The position numbers and the translations under genes were made by a program. DNA of 64,000 bases, from positions 99,755,085 through 99,819,084 of the forward strand of contig CM030366.1 of the NCBI GenBank assembly GCA_017893485.1, given 5' to 3'. Below are positions 12,076 to 24,687 of this stretch, piece after piece (position 1 is the first letter of the stretch; each line of letters begins with the position of its first letter). A model generated the notes under the pieces. It worked only from the letters and a program-made list of their open reading frames with translations, was not told where the DNA came from and searched no databases. This DNA comes from Hemerocallis citrina (lineage: Eukaryota > Streptophyta > Magnoliopsida > Asparagales > Asphodelaceae).

Positions 12076-12494
12076 CTAATATTACTCAGCCTAATTTATT
12101 ACATCATTCATGCCTAAGAGTCCCACATCTCTCTTTCCGAAAATAAATGGGCTTGCGGCAGTAGAAAAGCACACCACCTCACTGGAAAGGATTCACTTCA
12201 TGCTTAAGGGATGAGTTTAGAGGGTAAAATTATGATGAAGTCCTTTAACTTAATGTAAATTTGTTTTAAACCCAACTAACTAATTCATCACTCAACTTCT
12301 AAAATACATGAAAGTAATCATATGACACATTACAAAATAAACCCCCAAACTATCTAATTTTACTTATTATTCCTATCCTTTTATTCTCTACTTAGGCCTC
12401 TAAAGTCTATACTATGAGATATTAGTTATTTAGGAATATTTCTAATTTACAAACTAACACCTAAAAATAATCGAGGTATTATACTAGTCCTCTC
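12076..12494. other. AT-rich sequence, unassigned
   Basis: About 420 bases between Copia copy 1 and the first recognisable SIRE-like coding remnant. No open frame or domain recognised. Confidence 0.5.
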
Positions 12495-12714
12495 GAAAGA
12501 GAGATATTACATGTTATTGATGATAATGAGACATATATTTGGCTTGAGAAAAGACAGGTAGCACAAAGAGGAGTTGCATGAGGATCCTCAAAACAACTCA
12601 ACACATCTTGGCAAATCCTCCGCACAACAAGTAAACAACAATAACACTAATGAACCATTGACAAAAGAGATGGACTCACCAGAAAATGACCAAGTGGAAG
12701 ATGGTCACACCCAT
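12495..12714 (+). pseudogene. SIRE-type pol fragment, integrase-RT linker
   Basis: A short coding-like segment with peptide IDDNETYIWLEKRQVAQRG and a low-complexity Asn/Gln/Ser stretch, ending TKEMDSPENDQVEDG. It sits directly left of the 12715 insertion, and the sequence right of that insertion leads into the RT. The match to the integrase-RT linker is weak and rests mainly on position. Confidence 0.45.
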
Positions 12715-13559
12715 TGTCACGTCCCGCTTCTCAAAAAGAGAATACGAAATACGGATACGTGACTAAGCCCAGCGAATAATTTTTATCATCCATAAACTGT
12801 CAGGATCTTTACAATATTTCACAAGAATATCAGAGTAGGAAGCAATGAAGTCAACCACGCATGCATATATGAATCAAAATATCAACAGGATTACTTGAAA
12901 TGAAATTTAATAATCTCAAATAAACCAGATCTAAACAAATCAAAAATCCTGGGTCACATTGCCCAATACAAATAATCCAGGTAACTAAGTATAATTATTC
13001 AAGATAAGCAACAAGAAATAAATAGATATAGCAAGAACTCCAGCTAACTAGAATCTTAGATCACCTACTCCATCGGTAGCTGATCTCCAAAATCTGCAAT
13101 TTAATAAATTGCAGGAAAAGAAAAAAGAAAACAAACTTCCGTCAATGCAAGTTACGGGCTGCTTATAGTGCAGGCACAAGTACCAGAAAAGAATAAACAG
13201 ATAGCATGGAATAGACATGACAACAAAATAGAACAACTAGCATGAATCATGAAAAGAATCAAGTGATGAGATAACAGGTGTATATAACATGTAACAGGTA
13301 ACAGGTATATGCAAGCAGGTAAACATGTAACAGGTGTCAAGTAGCATGTACAGGTAATCATGTAACAGGTAAGCATGTAATAGGTATTATGTCATGTCAA
13401 GTCTTGTATTTATTACTATCTAAGTAGTACTTCATGCGTCCCAAGTTTTAACCACATGGTTGCTACTAACGTACAAATTTCGTTTAGGCCTAGTGGTGGA
13501 TTTCTATAGGGCTGTATACTTAGGCGTCTGGTAATAGGTAATAGGAATAGGTTCATGAA

Positions 13560-13900
13560 TCAAACAGGTACACGAATCAACTGATTCATGCATCAACAAG
13601 TTCATGAATCAACAGGTAACAAGCACACGAACCAACAGGTCCATGCATCAATAGATAACAGTTACACGAACTAACAGGTCCATGCATCAAAAGGTACAAG
13701 TACACAAACCAACAGGTCCATACATTAACAGGTAACAGGTACACGAACCAATAGGTCCATGCATCAACAGGTAACAGGTACATGAACCAATAAGTCCATG
13801 CATCAATAGGTAACAGGTACACGAACAAACAGGTCCATGCATCAACAGGTAATAGGTACATTAACCAACAGGTTCATGCATCAACAGGTTCATGTATCAA
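13560..13900. repeat. 39 bp tandem repeat inside long solo LTR
   Basis: The unit contains AGGTCCATGCATCAACAGGT. It starts at about 13637, 13676, 13713, 13753, 13792 and 13831, with diverged flanking copies. The preceding 13270-13380 is made of related AACAGGTA words. Confidence 0.85.
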
Positions 13901-15699
13901 CATGAATCAAATATAAAATGGAAAACACGTGCCCCCTTCTGAGTACACATTCCTATATTGTCCACTACTAAGATCTTTCCCCTTAACTCCGGCTTGATTA
14001 CTTGTTATTATTATCAATCAGACATATACATGCACAAAACAGAGCAAGAATAACATGACATGAACAAGTAACATGTTCAGGTCGAAAGATAAACATGCAT
14101 AGGTGAAAGACAACTCATAAAGGATTGGGACAACGAAAATTCTAGTTCAGGACAGCAAGACAGTGCTGCACTAAATTTGGGATTTCCGTTATCACAAACA
14201 TGCAAACCAGGATCCATCAAAGAATCTGGAAAATAGACTCCCGACCGAATCAAGCAAATATATATAAGTCATATAGTATTTCACAAAAACAGGTCTCAAA
14301 GCAGATTTGTATCCAGAAAATGTGTTCAACCAGAAATCAGAAGTAAACAGGAAAATGACATCATGACTTACTGATTAATGCAAGAAAAATATGGGGTATT
14401 CCCTAGCATGTTTAGTAACAAAAAATAAAGTTTCATAATTTTCCAACATCGATAGAGTAGTGAAGAAAAATCAGAAAACAGCAAGATACAGTAGTTTTGT
14501 AAATCTGGAATCATAAACACTGCAGTACTAAAACAGCAATATCTCACAAAATATAAATCAAAATCCAGATCCGTCAAAAAGGTGATAAAATAGATACAGT
14601 AGACTATATTTTATATTCACAAAGTTTTTATAGACAACAAATATAATCAGGTTGATATTATGTATCTTTACAGAACAGCATGAAATTTATGCAAATATAG
14701 TAGTTGTTTGCAAGTATAGAATAGTTTGTAAAAGTCATTAATTAAATCCACAAAAATAAGGGGTTACTTTCAATCAAGTATAGTTGTACTCAGGAAAATA
14801 TCGGATCAAAATATTGTCTTTAACATCAGTAGAAAAATAAATTACAAGAAAGAATTCATATAAAACTGGATCTGGAATTTTAAATACATCTGTAGTAAAA
14901 TAGTCATAACTCGCAACTCATAAATCGAAACTGAGATCTGTCAGAAAATCTAGAAAGTAGACAGAATTCTCTATAATTCATATTCACAAATGATTTTCAT
15001 ATACCGACCTTAATAGGGTCTAAAATATTGATAAAAAATGGAAAACCGGCAAAAACAGAAAAATCCTTCATGCACAAATCAACATATATCATATGAAATT
15101 CATCCAAATCATAACCAAACATGAAATAAGGTATACTAGATGTCCAAGCAACATGATATAGAGTATTTTAACACGTCTACAACATATATACTACAAATAA
15201 CACAACCAAACATATGATATCATACGAACAACATGCATGTACACATCAAGAAGTGGTCATCCCTAAGTTATTTCATGTCATGTGTGTAATGAGGCAACTA
15301 CGGGCGGGTCAACACAATAGAGACAAGATATAACTGGGGTTTTGCACAAGAATTGCCTCTAGAACACAACTACACTACAGGCGGTATTTAGTACTTGTTT
15401 TACACAAAAAAAGAATACAAGTTACTTTCCTTATAGTCGATGACAGAAATGGTGATGCAAAGAGAATAACGGGAACAGATTCCCGGGAACGAACTCAACG
15501 AACGAGTCACGAACAAACCACGAACATAATCGGACGGCTAGATCCAAGAGAACAAAATCGATCGAATAGTCACGATCCAAGTGATCACGATCAAGATGAT
15601 CGAATCAGATCGGACGGCTATATCATATAATGGAGATCATGATGATCAAGATGATCAAGTTGATCGGATGGCTCAAATTCAAAGCCATTACAAAACAGA

Positions 15700-16140
15700 G
15701 CAAGGATGGAGGGAGTGCTCTGCGAGAGGGAGAGCGGCGGCCAGGGGTGTCGACGCTACTGCCGTGGCGTCAGGGTGAGCTCAGCACAGGGAGGAGGGAG
15801 CACTAGGATTATCAGTGCTGGCTGCTGTCGGGATCGCTGGCTGCGCTACTGCAACGGGAGAGGAGAAGGGAAGGAGGGGGTTGTCGAAATGGGGTCACTG
15901 GGAGAGGCTAGGAGTAGGGCAGCGTTGAGTCGAGGCTTCGACAGGTGAGGAGGAGCCCAGGGGAGAGGCAGACTACGGCTGTGGTGTAGGGCGGCGCTAC
16001 AGGAGGGGAACACTGGGGAGAGGCGAAATGCGCTAGTGTAGAGGCGTCGGGGGGTTTGGTCGCCGAGGAGTCGCGACACAGGAGAGGAGGTCGGGAGAGG
16101 GAAGGCGGCAGATGGCGAGGGTGCACAGAGGATGGGTTAA
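15700..16140. other. GC-rich block within the solo LTR
   Basis: An abrupt GC-rich, CpG-rich patch inside an otherwise AT-rich LTR, next to the TATA-like region at about 16208. The sister LTR has a comparable patch at about 50690-50950. Read on the - strand it would lie just downstream of the TATA region, as leader sequence. Short open frames here are not conserved between the two copies and are not called as genes. Confidence 0.5.
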
Positions 16141-16439
16141 TCGGGAGGACAGGGACAAAGGCGGCTAGGGCAGAACAGGTGATAGGGTAAAAGCGGGGGG
16201 AGGTCTGGATATATATATAGGGTAAATATATAATGGGTTAGGGTTAGATGCTGATAGGGTGCAAACGGGTTTAATGAGATAGTTATTGGGGTTATAGGGT
16301 ATGCAGGGGATCCAATAGGGAATTGGGTTAGGAATAATTGGGTTTTTGGGTATGGATCCATTAGGAAATAATAGGATAGGGTTTAGGGTATTAAATCCAA
16401 TAGAAAAATAATTATAATCTTTTTTAGATAAATTAAAGT

Positions 16440-16640
16440 ATGTTCAAGCTAAAAATAAAACAATAATAATGATAATATTAACAATAAAAATAATAATAAC
16501 GCAAATAATAACACTAACAAAATAATACGGATAGTAACAACAATAATAATAACAATATTAGTAATTAGAATAATGATAAAATAATGATAGTAATAAAAAT
16601 AGAAATCAAGGTAATAATAACAATAATAAGATTTGTATTA
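16440..16640. repeat. AAT/AAC-rich simple repeat
   Basis: Interrupted AAT and AAC trinucleotide runs close to the end of the long solo LTR. Simple-sequence DNA with no coding content. Confidence 0.75.
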
Positions 16641-16816
16641 CAATATAAAAATAATAGAAAATAGTTACAAATAAAATTATTGACCAAAAATAGATTTTAA
16701 TAGAAGATCCAACAATACATTTTGACAAAAATAATTTGAAAGCGGAAAACTAATATACAAAAATTGAAATACCGAAAATACACAGAATATATGTATTTAT
16801 GAAAATAGGGGTTACA

Positions 16817-17161
16817 CCCACACAACCGTTCCACTCCCATCATCAAAAAATGTCCTACTTGAAAAATCATGGTCAGTCATCCCTCAAAACTAATATGCAA
16901 CGATATGATAAAGGAGGTAACTACTTGTATTCAAGCAAAAAAATTGTGTTTTTCTCATTCATATCCATACTTGAACCTAAAAATATTAAAAAAGTTTTGC
17001 AAGACAATGATTGGATCATTGTCATGCAAGAAGAACTTAACCAATTTGAAAGGAATCAAGTACGGCGACTTGTTCCAAGACCCCATAGTAGAACCGTTCT
17101 CTGGACGAAATGGGTGTTTAGAAACAAATTGGATGAATTCGGAACCATTGTTAGGAATAAA
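16817..17161 (+). pseudogene. SIRE-type reverse transcriptase, N-terminal piece
   Basis: Encodes EPKNIKKVLQDNDWIIVMQEE, LNQFERNQVRRLVPRPHS and KWVFRNKLDEFGTIVRNK, the standard opening of a Copia RT domain. It is bounded on the left by the 12715-16816 insertion and cut on the right after codons for RNK by the 17162-20513 insertion. The reading resumes at 20514. The part before EPKNI is frameshifted. Confidence 0.88.
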
Positions 17162-20100
17162 ATGTAGCGCCTCGAATTTTCAATATAATATCTCAGAAAT
17201 ATGTGGCACAATTTTCAGGATCTACCTCAATGTAATAGTAAACATAGCCAAACACAGAAAAATTTTCAACTTTATTACATCATTTCTTTACAAAGCACAT
17301 CGAAAAATTAAACACCTTGAATTAAAATATCTTTCTTTTACAACACATTCTTTTATAATTTGCTTAAGCCACATTATCATTCTACCATATGCATCCAAAT
17401 TCCAAGCTATAAGTACCTACTTGTAAAATATGAGGCTAGAGATAACCCTAACCCCCAAAACTATAAGGGTCAGACATAACGGTGTGAGTGACATAAAAAA
17501 ATACGACATAAAAAAATACAACATAAATAAAACAAAAGAATAAAGTTATAATCAACACATACAAACAGTAGTAACGAATGAAAATGAAATAACAATAAAT
17601 AAAGTATAAAAACATCAAGTGAAACTAGACTGTGTCAAGTGTAGGAAAATAGAAAACAAACATGCATAAAAACAAGTCAAGAAAACACAAATGCATTATG
17701 ATGACTCTCTAATGCATACTTGTCAGATTCTATGCATTCCATACTACATAGGTCCGGTGCAAGCCCTTATCGTTCTCCACTTTATAGGGTTAGATCCCTC
17801 GTTATGCAACTAATCCTACTACGGTGATAGAAATAATATCTAGATTACTCCGTGAATAGGCCTGACAACCCTCGACGCGCAAGCATCATGTAAGAATATC
17901 TATAAAAAAAACCGGAGAATCACCTCCCTGCCGTGTACCCCACGAATAGGTCTGTCGACTCTCGATGTGCAGATACACAAGTACATCCCGTGAATAGGCC
18001 TATCGACCCTCGACACGTGAATGCACCCATATGTTCCATGAATAGGCCTGCAGACCCTCGACACGTGCACATACCAATTGTCCTCTCGAGACAGAACAAC
18101 ACACAGTCCTGGAATGCATTCGTTGGACTGGACCCCTAAAACATATACTTACATTTTCCAAGTTCGATCACATCCCCACTAGTGCATGTCCTTAAGTTGA
18201 TTATTATTAATTAAAACACAATTTTCCCTTCTCTAGAGTTAGTGTATCCTGCCGGACTTAATCCCACAAAACAACCCCAAGACCCCAACTGGTCAGAATC
18301 CACAAAATCTCATTTGGCGGTTCACAGGAATCCCACTCAACTCCTAGAGACTCACAAATCAAATATCAATGCAAAATCTTCAATACAGCTCTTAATTCCA
18401 TCATCAAAACGTTTATATCAAGAAAATTTCTTTAATCAACAAAAATCCAAATTTATTCAATATACTCACAAATTTTCAGAACTGAAATAAGATATTAAAT
18501 CCATTAAATAACTGAAGATCATATTTTGAAGTCATAGAAAATCTCATAGCATCAATTCTTTTGAAAACCGTATATATTTCACTTTATAAAGTCATAAAAA
18601 TACAATTTAAATTCTATTATGATCAAAATATAAATCTTTGTAAAATACTATAATCTGTAGCCAAAACATCATCTAAAACGGTAGGTAAGTAATCCATAAG
18701 TTCAAAGAAATAATCATTCAAGAAAACGACGAAAAACTCAACCAAAACAATCAGTGAAACCACTGACGGTTGACTATCAAAAGTAGTTCAAAATGCGACG
18801 GTCGACTGTCGAGTAAAAATCCAAAAGTAAAGAATTTACAGCTGACTGATATTTTTAGTTCAAAATCGAGTGATCAACTGACAACGCTTTAATATTCGTG
18901 CCCTTTTTAACTAATACTTCGTTTAACCTTTGTAAAATCATAAATTTGTAAAACAGAATTCCTAAGATGACCAAATACAACTTGTCTAACATACTAGAGC
19001 TTATAAAACATATCAAAACCTCATCAATTCCATAAAAGATCAATTTTTGATAAAACTTATTCAAAATAGGATATGTGAATATATAAGTGTATATAGGTGT
19101 GTGTTTGCATCAGTTAAAGCATCAAAATCAATCAATTTGAGTAGTATAATGCCTCAATTCAATCTCAGTATTAATATAAATCAAGATCCAATCGAAAACA
19201 TCACAAAAACACAAAATCCACTTTTCGGCTGTACAATCAGACCCGAAACATCAAACCCCTACAAAAACTTCAAAGCTTGATCTTTTGATACTTAAAACTC
19301 TTTGCAACTTGTTATACACATACCCCAACTGATTATATTAGTTTACCCCTTGATTACTATCATCTACAACACTTTTTCATCAAGTTTTACTCCTCACAAA
19401 CTCTCAACAGATCATTTATTCAAGCATACACAGTAAAGAACTCAACCATATTCACTTTTATGCAATTTACATCATACAAATCTCATTATATATAACCAAA
19501 TCAACAAGCGTATGAAATAAAGCAACATATCCATGATTTCTATTAGGTTCTTAACAATCTCTAGTCATCTATATAAAATTTTAATCATCAGTTGTATAAT
19601 TTTCATGAAAAGTAAAATCTTTATTCATCCATCCATCAATAATTTATTATATCATCATACAATCCTCTAACATGCTTTCTAATAGACAAATCATCACATG
19701 CAACATGTATAGAACAGTAAGAAAGCAAACATATGTCACTCACCTTATTGAAGAATCAACCGAAATAATAAAGAGAATAAGAAAAGTCATTCCTTTCGCA
19801 AGAAATCCAAGATCCTCGCTTCGAAACTCCAAGAAATCAATAATAAAGAATACCCCTTTGTTTAGTGCAACAAAGAGACGCCTCCACTTCTCTTTTAATA
19901 GGCTGGAATTCAGGTATTAGGGTTTTGAGAAGATTTTGCAAATTATCCCTTTAGAATATATCTTTACATATATAAATATTTATACTAGGAAATTAGATTA
20001 ACCAATTCAATTGAGATTTAAAATATTAAATAAATATCCTGATCTGGCCAGCACTGTTTTCAAATCCAGAAAAAAAATTTGTAATTTTTGCCTCTAAGTG

Positions 20101-20513
20101 GCAGTTTTGCAAAAAGACTCTTCTTTAACAAATTTGTAAAATGAACCAAATCTATTAGAAAGAATAGTAAACTCTTTACCACTAAGTTGGATAGCCATCA
20201 TGCTTAGCCCAGAAAACCAAAATTCTGGAGTTTTTACTCTAAGTGGTAATTTTGCACAAAGCCCCTCTTTTTGTAATATTTGCAAATATGCCAAATAAAT
20301 ATCAGAAAAAATCAGAAAATTCATAAATAATACCTACTAATAAATATTAGGTTTTTGCAAAATAATTTTTGACTTTGAACTTCCCAAGAAAATATTTGCA
20401 TATGTTTTGCACGTGTAAAAGATAAATTTCAGAAAAATGTTTATTAAATCATAAAAAATCATTTTAATTCATTTATTAACGTCAAAAACATTATTTAAAA
20501 ATCTGGGGTGTTA
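17162..20513 (-). mobile_element. Long solo LTR (3.35 kb) inserted in the SIRE RT, family B
   Basis: This block separates two halves of one RT codon series. Its ends read TGTAGCGCCTCG and GGGGTGTTA, a diverged TGTAACACCCC / GGGGTGTTACA pair. The flanking AATAAA (17156-17161) and AATAAA (20514-20519) form the duplication; the exact edge is uncertain by one or two bases. No internal coding region exists. The landmark at about 17729 (a block of CTATGCATTCCATA type) recurs at about 63360 in the LTR at the right edge of the window, so both belong to one family. Orientation is tentative. Confidence 0.75.
17852..18085. repeat. 48 bp tandem repeat inside solo LTR
   Basis: Units carrying GAATAGGCCT and CCTCGACACGTG start at about 17944, 17992 and 18040, with one diverged copy near 17855. 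Open frames on both strands here are produced by the repeat. Confidence 0.8.
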
Positions 20514-21790
20514 AATAAAGCCCAACTTTTTGTTCAAGGTTATAACCAACAAGAAGGGGTTGATTTTGATGAGACTTTTGCTCCTGTGCCACGGCTTGAG
20601 GCCATTCGTATTTTATTAGCCTATGCGTCCTATATGGGTCTTACTCTTTTTCAAATGGATCTTAAAATTACCATTTCTAATGATTTTATTTCTGAAGAAG
20701 TTTATGTTGAACAGCCAATAAGGTTCACTAACCCAACACACCCAAATCATGTATTTCGTCTTGATAAGGTGGCATATGGTTTGAAGCAAGCTAGCCGTGC
20801 TAAGCTTGTTTCTTATTCACATAGATTTTTCCAAAGAAAAAGTAAATAATACAATGTTTATCAAACATCACTCCAAAGATAGTTTGATTGTTCAGATTTA
20901 TGTTGATGATATTATCTTTGAATCTACTAATGAAAATCTATGCAGAGAGTTTTCTAAGCAAATGCAGGACGAATATCAAATGAGTATGAAGGGTGAATTT
21001 AATTACTTCTTTGTTCTCCAAGTACAATAATGAAAGAATGTCATCTTTATTAATCAATCCAAGTATGCAAAAGAACTTTTCAAAAAGTTTGGACTAGAAA
21101 ATGTCAATGCATATAAAATGCCCATGACAGCCACTACTAAACTCTCCAAAGACGAATCCGGTAAAAACGTTGATATTTCTACCTATCATGGTATGATAGG
21201 TAGTTTACTTTATATTACTGCTTCTCGTCTTAATATTATGTTTAGTGTTTGTTTATGTGCTCAATTTCAATCGTGTCCAAAAGAGTCGCACTTGGTTGCC
21301 GTTAAGTATATCATTCAATATCTTAAAGGTGCTCTAAATGTCGGTCTTTAGTACCCGTAAATCAGGATTTTTTCTTTTGTAGGATATTCGTATGCTGGCA
21401 ACCTCACCGATAGAAAAAAGCACCAGTGGTACATGCCACTTGTTGGTAAACTGACTGATCTCATGGGCGTCAAAGAAACAAAACTTAGTAAACTTGTCCA
21501 CCGTCGAAGCCGCATATATAGCTCAAGGGTCTTGCCGTGCACATGTATTATGGATAAAACATATACTAGAAGACTACAAGGTATTTCTTGATCATATCCT
21601 TATCAAATGCAATAACACTAGCACGATTCACGTGATAAAAATTCTTAGCAACACAGTCGCACAAAGCATGTAGAAATTCGCTATCATTTCATTAAAGATT
21701 ATTTTCAAATATGAGATATTATTCTTGAGTATGTTTCAACGGATTTACAATTAGCTGATATTTTTACAAAACCATTAAATAAAAATGTTT
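20514..21790 (+). pseudogene. SIRE-type reverse transcriptase and RNase H, C-terminal piece
   Basis: It continues the RT broken at 17161: [20 protein letters not shown], then FQMDLK, then YGLKQASR. The catalytic box YVDD is intact at 20899-20910. RNase H follows, with DISTYHGMIGSLLYITASR and SHLVAVKYIIQYLKGALNVGL, and the region ends with LADIFTKPLN near 21765. Frames shift near 20810, 21030 and 21350, with a stop at 21028-21030. The gene cannot make a functional enzyme. It leads into the third ORF after about 490 bases. Confidence 0.9.
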
Positions 21791-21990
21791 TCATTCCTTG
21801 AGAGGAGAATTGAATGTAATTGATATTTCTGTCTAATTTCTTGACATTATATATATTTTTATGCATGAACTTGCTTCGGTTGGACATCACTCTTGCTTGA
21901 TTTTTGTATGACCTTGCTTCAACACCTGAGAGTTGCGAGGTCAACTGCACAGTCAACCATATCTATCTCAACTCATACCCAAGTATTGTC

Positions 21991-22012
21991 CGGTCGACTG
22001 CACAGTCGACCG
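21991..22012. promoter_or_regulatory. Palindrome between RNase H and ORF3 of the SIRE element
   Basis: Left arm CGGTCGACTG and right arm CAGTCGACCG are exact reverse complements separated by two bases. Diverged versions lie at about 21942-21960 and 22030-22055. Function unknown. Confidence 0.7.
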
Positions 22013-22276
22013 TCTTCATCCACTTTCCAACCCGAATGTTGTGCGATCGACTACGCAATCGACCGCCCTACTATGATTCTAACACATGCTTTCCTATTTA
22101 TTTCCATGGCATGTGGGGCCCTATTTCTATTATATATATCTTTTTTCCTTCTTCCTCGCTCCTCACACCCGAATCCAGCGTCTCACCTCTTGAACCCATC
22201 TCAAAACCCTTAACGTTCTCACCAAATTCTTTCAATTTTTCATTGGATCTTTCATCAATTTTTTCTCACTTCTTCA

Positions 22277-23406
22277 ATGGATTCTCGGCGTCCTACTCGA
22301 ACTTCAGTTTCCTCTTCCGTTGCAGCCAAGTCTTCTAAATCTAAGGGTAAGAAACCTGTCTTCTCATCGAATTTTCTCTATAACTACAACTTTGCATTTA
22401 GAAACCAACTATGTGCTAACTAACCTATACATGAAAAACCTAGCCTCTAAAGCTATTGTTCCTAGTTGGGCCATCAATCTAGGTGCTCTTGGTGACCAAT
22501 TTAGGGTTTTGGTTTTAAGAAAATGATATTTTGAATGGGAGGTCTATTTGAGTACCCCTAGAATTTATTCTGAATCTATCACCCGTCAATTCTTTGCCAA
22601 TCTTGATGGAATTAAAGACAATGATCTCTTTCTCTCCTCTATTATACTTAGCAAACCTGTTAAATTAACCCCCCCCCCCCGATCTCCGATCTAAATACTT
22701 TCTTCCCGTAGAAGAATCTGATGCCTATTCCCTTGATTTTAGCACTCTCGAATACAAGCCTGGACATGGAAAAAATGTCGTCTATACTATGCTTCTTGAA
22801 CCCCATGCTCGGTTCCTCACTAAACCTAAACCTACTGACTTTACTGATACTACTCGCTTCTTAAATAAAATTTTGAATGCCAATGTTTGGCCTAAGGGCA
22901 AAGACAAGACCGAGATTCACGTCGAACAATCGTTTGTTCTCTTTCTTATTCTTGGTCAGTATAATTTTGATCTCACAACCTTTATCATACGAACCATGAA
23001 TTATGAAACTTCCCAGAATCACACTCTCCTCTTTAGCACCCTCATTTATAATCTATCTATTGATTTCGGCATTTTCATTGGAAAATTTCTCCTAAGAAAA
23101 CCTAATAAACCTATCCTTTTGTCTTAAGTGGGCTATGATGTGCCTCAGTCAAAGTGTTCTCGTCTGAAGCCCGCCGCTCCTTCATCCCAACCACAACTTT
23201 CTGCTCCCTTTGGTTTTATAACAAGCCAACAATTCGATGTTCACCGAATGTAAGTGTATGGCGATTACGTCAGTACTATCAAATTCTTCCAACACTGCGA
23301 AGACTGGGCATTTCTTCCCCCTCCTCGCCGAACTAGCACTGTTGCCGACAGAGAAGATGATGGTGATGATGAAGACGATGACGACGATGGAGACAATGAG
23401 AAATAG
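22277..23406 (+). pseudogene. Third ORF (env-like position) of the SIRE-type element, broken
   Basis: It occupies the position of the so-called envelope-like ORF of SIRE elements. The start ATG at 22277 opens a Ser/Lys-rich N-terminus (MDSRRPTRTSVSSSVAAKSS). The central region resembles the putative plant transposon domain seen in such ORFs: FFANLDGIKDNDLFLSSIIL, then NANVWPKGKDKTEIHVEQSF. The C-terminus is strongly acidic, ending EDDDDDGDNEK at the TAG 23404-23406. Frame is lost near 22415, at a C homopolymer near 22670-22680, and after 23127. No transmembrane segment or signal peptide stands out, so an envelope role is not supported by what I see. Confidence 0.7.
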
Positions 23407-23426
23407 GTCCCCTTTTTTGTGTTCCA

Positions 23427-23830
23427 AAAAGGGGGAGTAAACTTAGGGCATTAGAATTTAAAATATGTTGCTTTATTTTAATTATGGGGTATGTATTTTG
23501 TAAAGGATTATCTCTAATCCATGATATCAAAAAGTATCACAATCAATGATATCATGTAAGAAGATCTATGTCATGGATCCAAATTTGTAAGAGTTGAATC
23601 TCTATTATTCATGTTTGTGCACTTCTATTGTATTTTCTTTTTTTAATGATATATCTCCTTAAATTGCAAACATTTTTTAATCTATGAGTCCATATATGTA
23701 TGTGCTTGATTTGTGTATGTTTTTTTAATTTTGTTTTTTGCATATAGGGTTCATCATATTCACATATACTCTTATTACTTCATATGTTCATGGATTTAGG
23801 GGGAGTATCAGATTAAGGGGGAGACTTTAT
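23427..23830 (+). promoter_or_regulatory. Repeated polypurine tracts before the SIRE 3' LTR
   Basis: Runs of the form AAAAAGGGGGAG occur at about 23426-23437, 23797-23805 and 23816-23824. SIRE-type elements are known for several such tracts. The tract next to the LTR reads AAAATGGAGAGAT (about 23863-23875). Confidence 0.65.
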
Positions 23831-24208
23831 CTTTGAATTTTGAAGTATGTTATATTCACACCAAAATGGAGAGATTGTTGACCCTAAGTTTGGTGTGTAC
23901 AAAACATGCTCTTGTGATTAATATTTTCAGTTAACATATGTACAAGATAATAGGGATTCAAAATTCAAATAAAGATTAAAAAAATATTCAGAATCAATTT
24001 AAAAGAGAATGTATCGAAAAGATTGCAAAATATCTAAGATAGTCTCACACAAGAAACATGTGCTCAAATCCTCAAGAAGTCAGCAAGATCAAGAATATTT
24101 ACTTCTGTAATTATGAGAAATATATCTATAACAAATTGTTCATAGAATACTGAGTGAAGAAAAGAATATAAAGTAGATTCACCAAATAATATGCTTTTGG
24201 TAAGTCAC

Positions 24209-24236
24209 GGTCGACTGTGCGACCGCACAGTCGACC
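24209..24236. promoter_or_regulatory. Perfect 12 bp stem, 4 base loop palindrome in the SIRE LTR
   Basis: Arm GGTCGACTGTGC (24209-24220), loop GACC, arm GCACAGTCGACC (24225-24236). Diverged GTCGAC words follow to about 24315. It lies in the U3 half of the LTR, where promoter or silencing signals sit. No function is established. Confidence 0.75.
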
Positions 24237-24457
24237 ACACTTCAAGTGCAATTTTTTATGCAGTCGACTGTCAACATCTCGGACTTCAGTTGAGAGTTTG
24301 ACGATCGACTACACATAATTGCAATTGACCAGTGCCTGGACAAAAACAACTTTCGGCATTTCTTTTCATTATTTTGGAAAGAAATTATTTTTCACCTTTT
24401 AAATAAAGTTGAATTCACCGATTATTATGCATCTCTTTCAACCTTAATTCCTCTAAA

Positions 24458-24462
24458 CTCAA
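24458..24462. repeat. Target-site duplication CTCAA, left copy (right copy 28424-28428)
   Basis: Exact five-base repeat flanking the split Copia solo LTR. Confidence 0.85.
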
Positions 24463-24687
24463 TTTAGGATTGTGGCCTCAAATACATGTCGGCACTGAGT
24501 ACTTGAAGTTGGAGAAGAAGAGGAGAAGTCGAAGACAACAAGAGACAACAACAACAAGCAGAAGATGTGCAGTCTGGAGAGTTGCGGCTGACCGACAGGG
24601 GGTGCGGTCGACGACCCTGATTGTAAGAGGTTCTTCGAGTGTACAGGGTCCAACAAAGAGCGGGAATGTCGACTGTGCGGTCGATCG

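Larger units (their letters stand above)
12715..16816 (-). mobile_element. Long solo LTR (4.1 kb), Ty3/gypsy-like, family A copy 1
   Basis: A block with ends TGTCACGTCCCG and GGGGTTACA is flanked by CCCAT (12710-12714) and CCCAC (16817-16821), a 4/5 target-site duplication. No internal coding region is present, so it looks like a single LTR left by recombination. A second family member lies at 47999-51400 with the same start, the same inner landmarks and the same end. TATA and telo-box-like AACCCTAA motifs near 16205-16390 read as a promoter on the - strand, which suggests - orientation. The superfamily is inferred from the TGTAAC-type ends, not from a protein. Confidence 0.75.

Noticed and set aside
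16235..16400. TTAGGG and TTTAGGG words resembling plant telomere repeat
   Set aside because: Only scattered single words, no tandem TTTAGGG array. They fit telo-box promoter words better.
22277..23406. Interpretation of the SIRE third ORF as a viral envelope gene
   Set aside because: No signal peptide, transmembrane or fusion segment visible. The central region looks like a plant transposon domain with an acidic tail.
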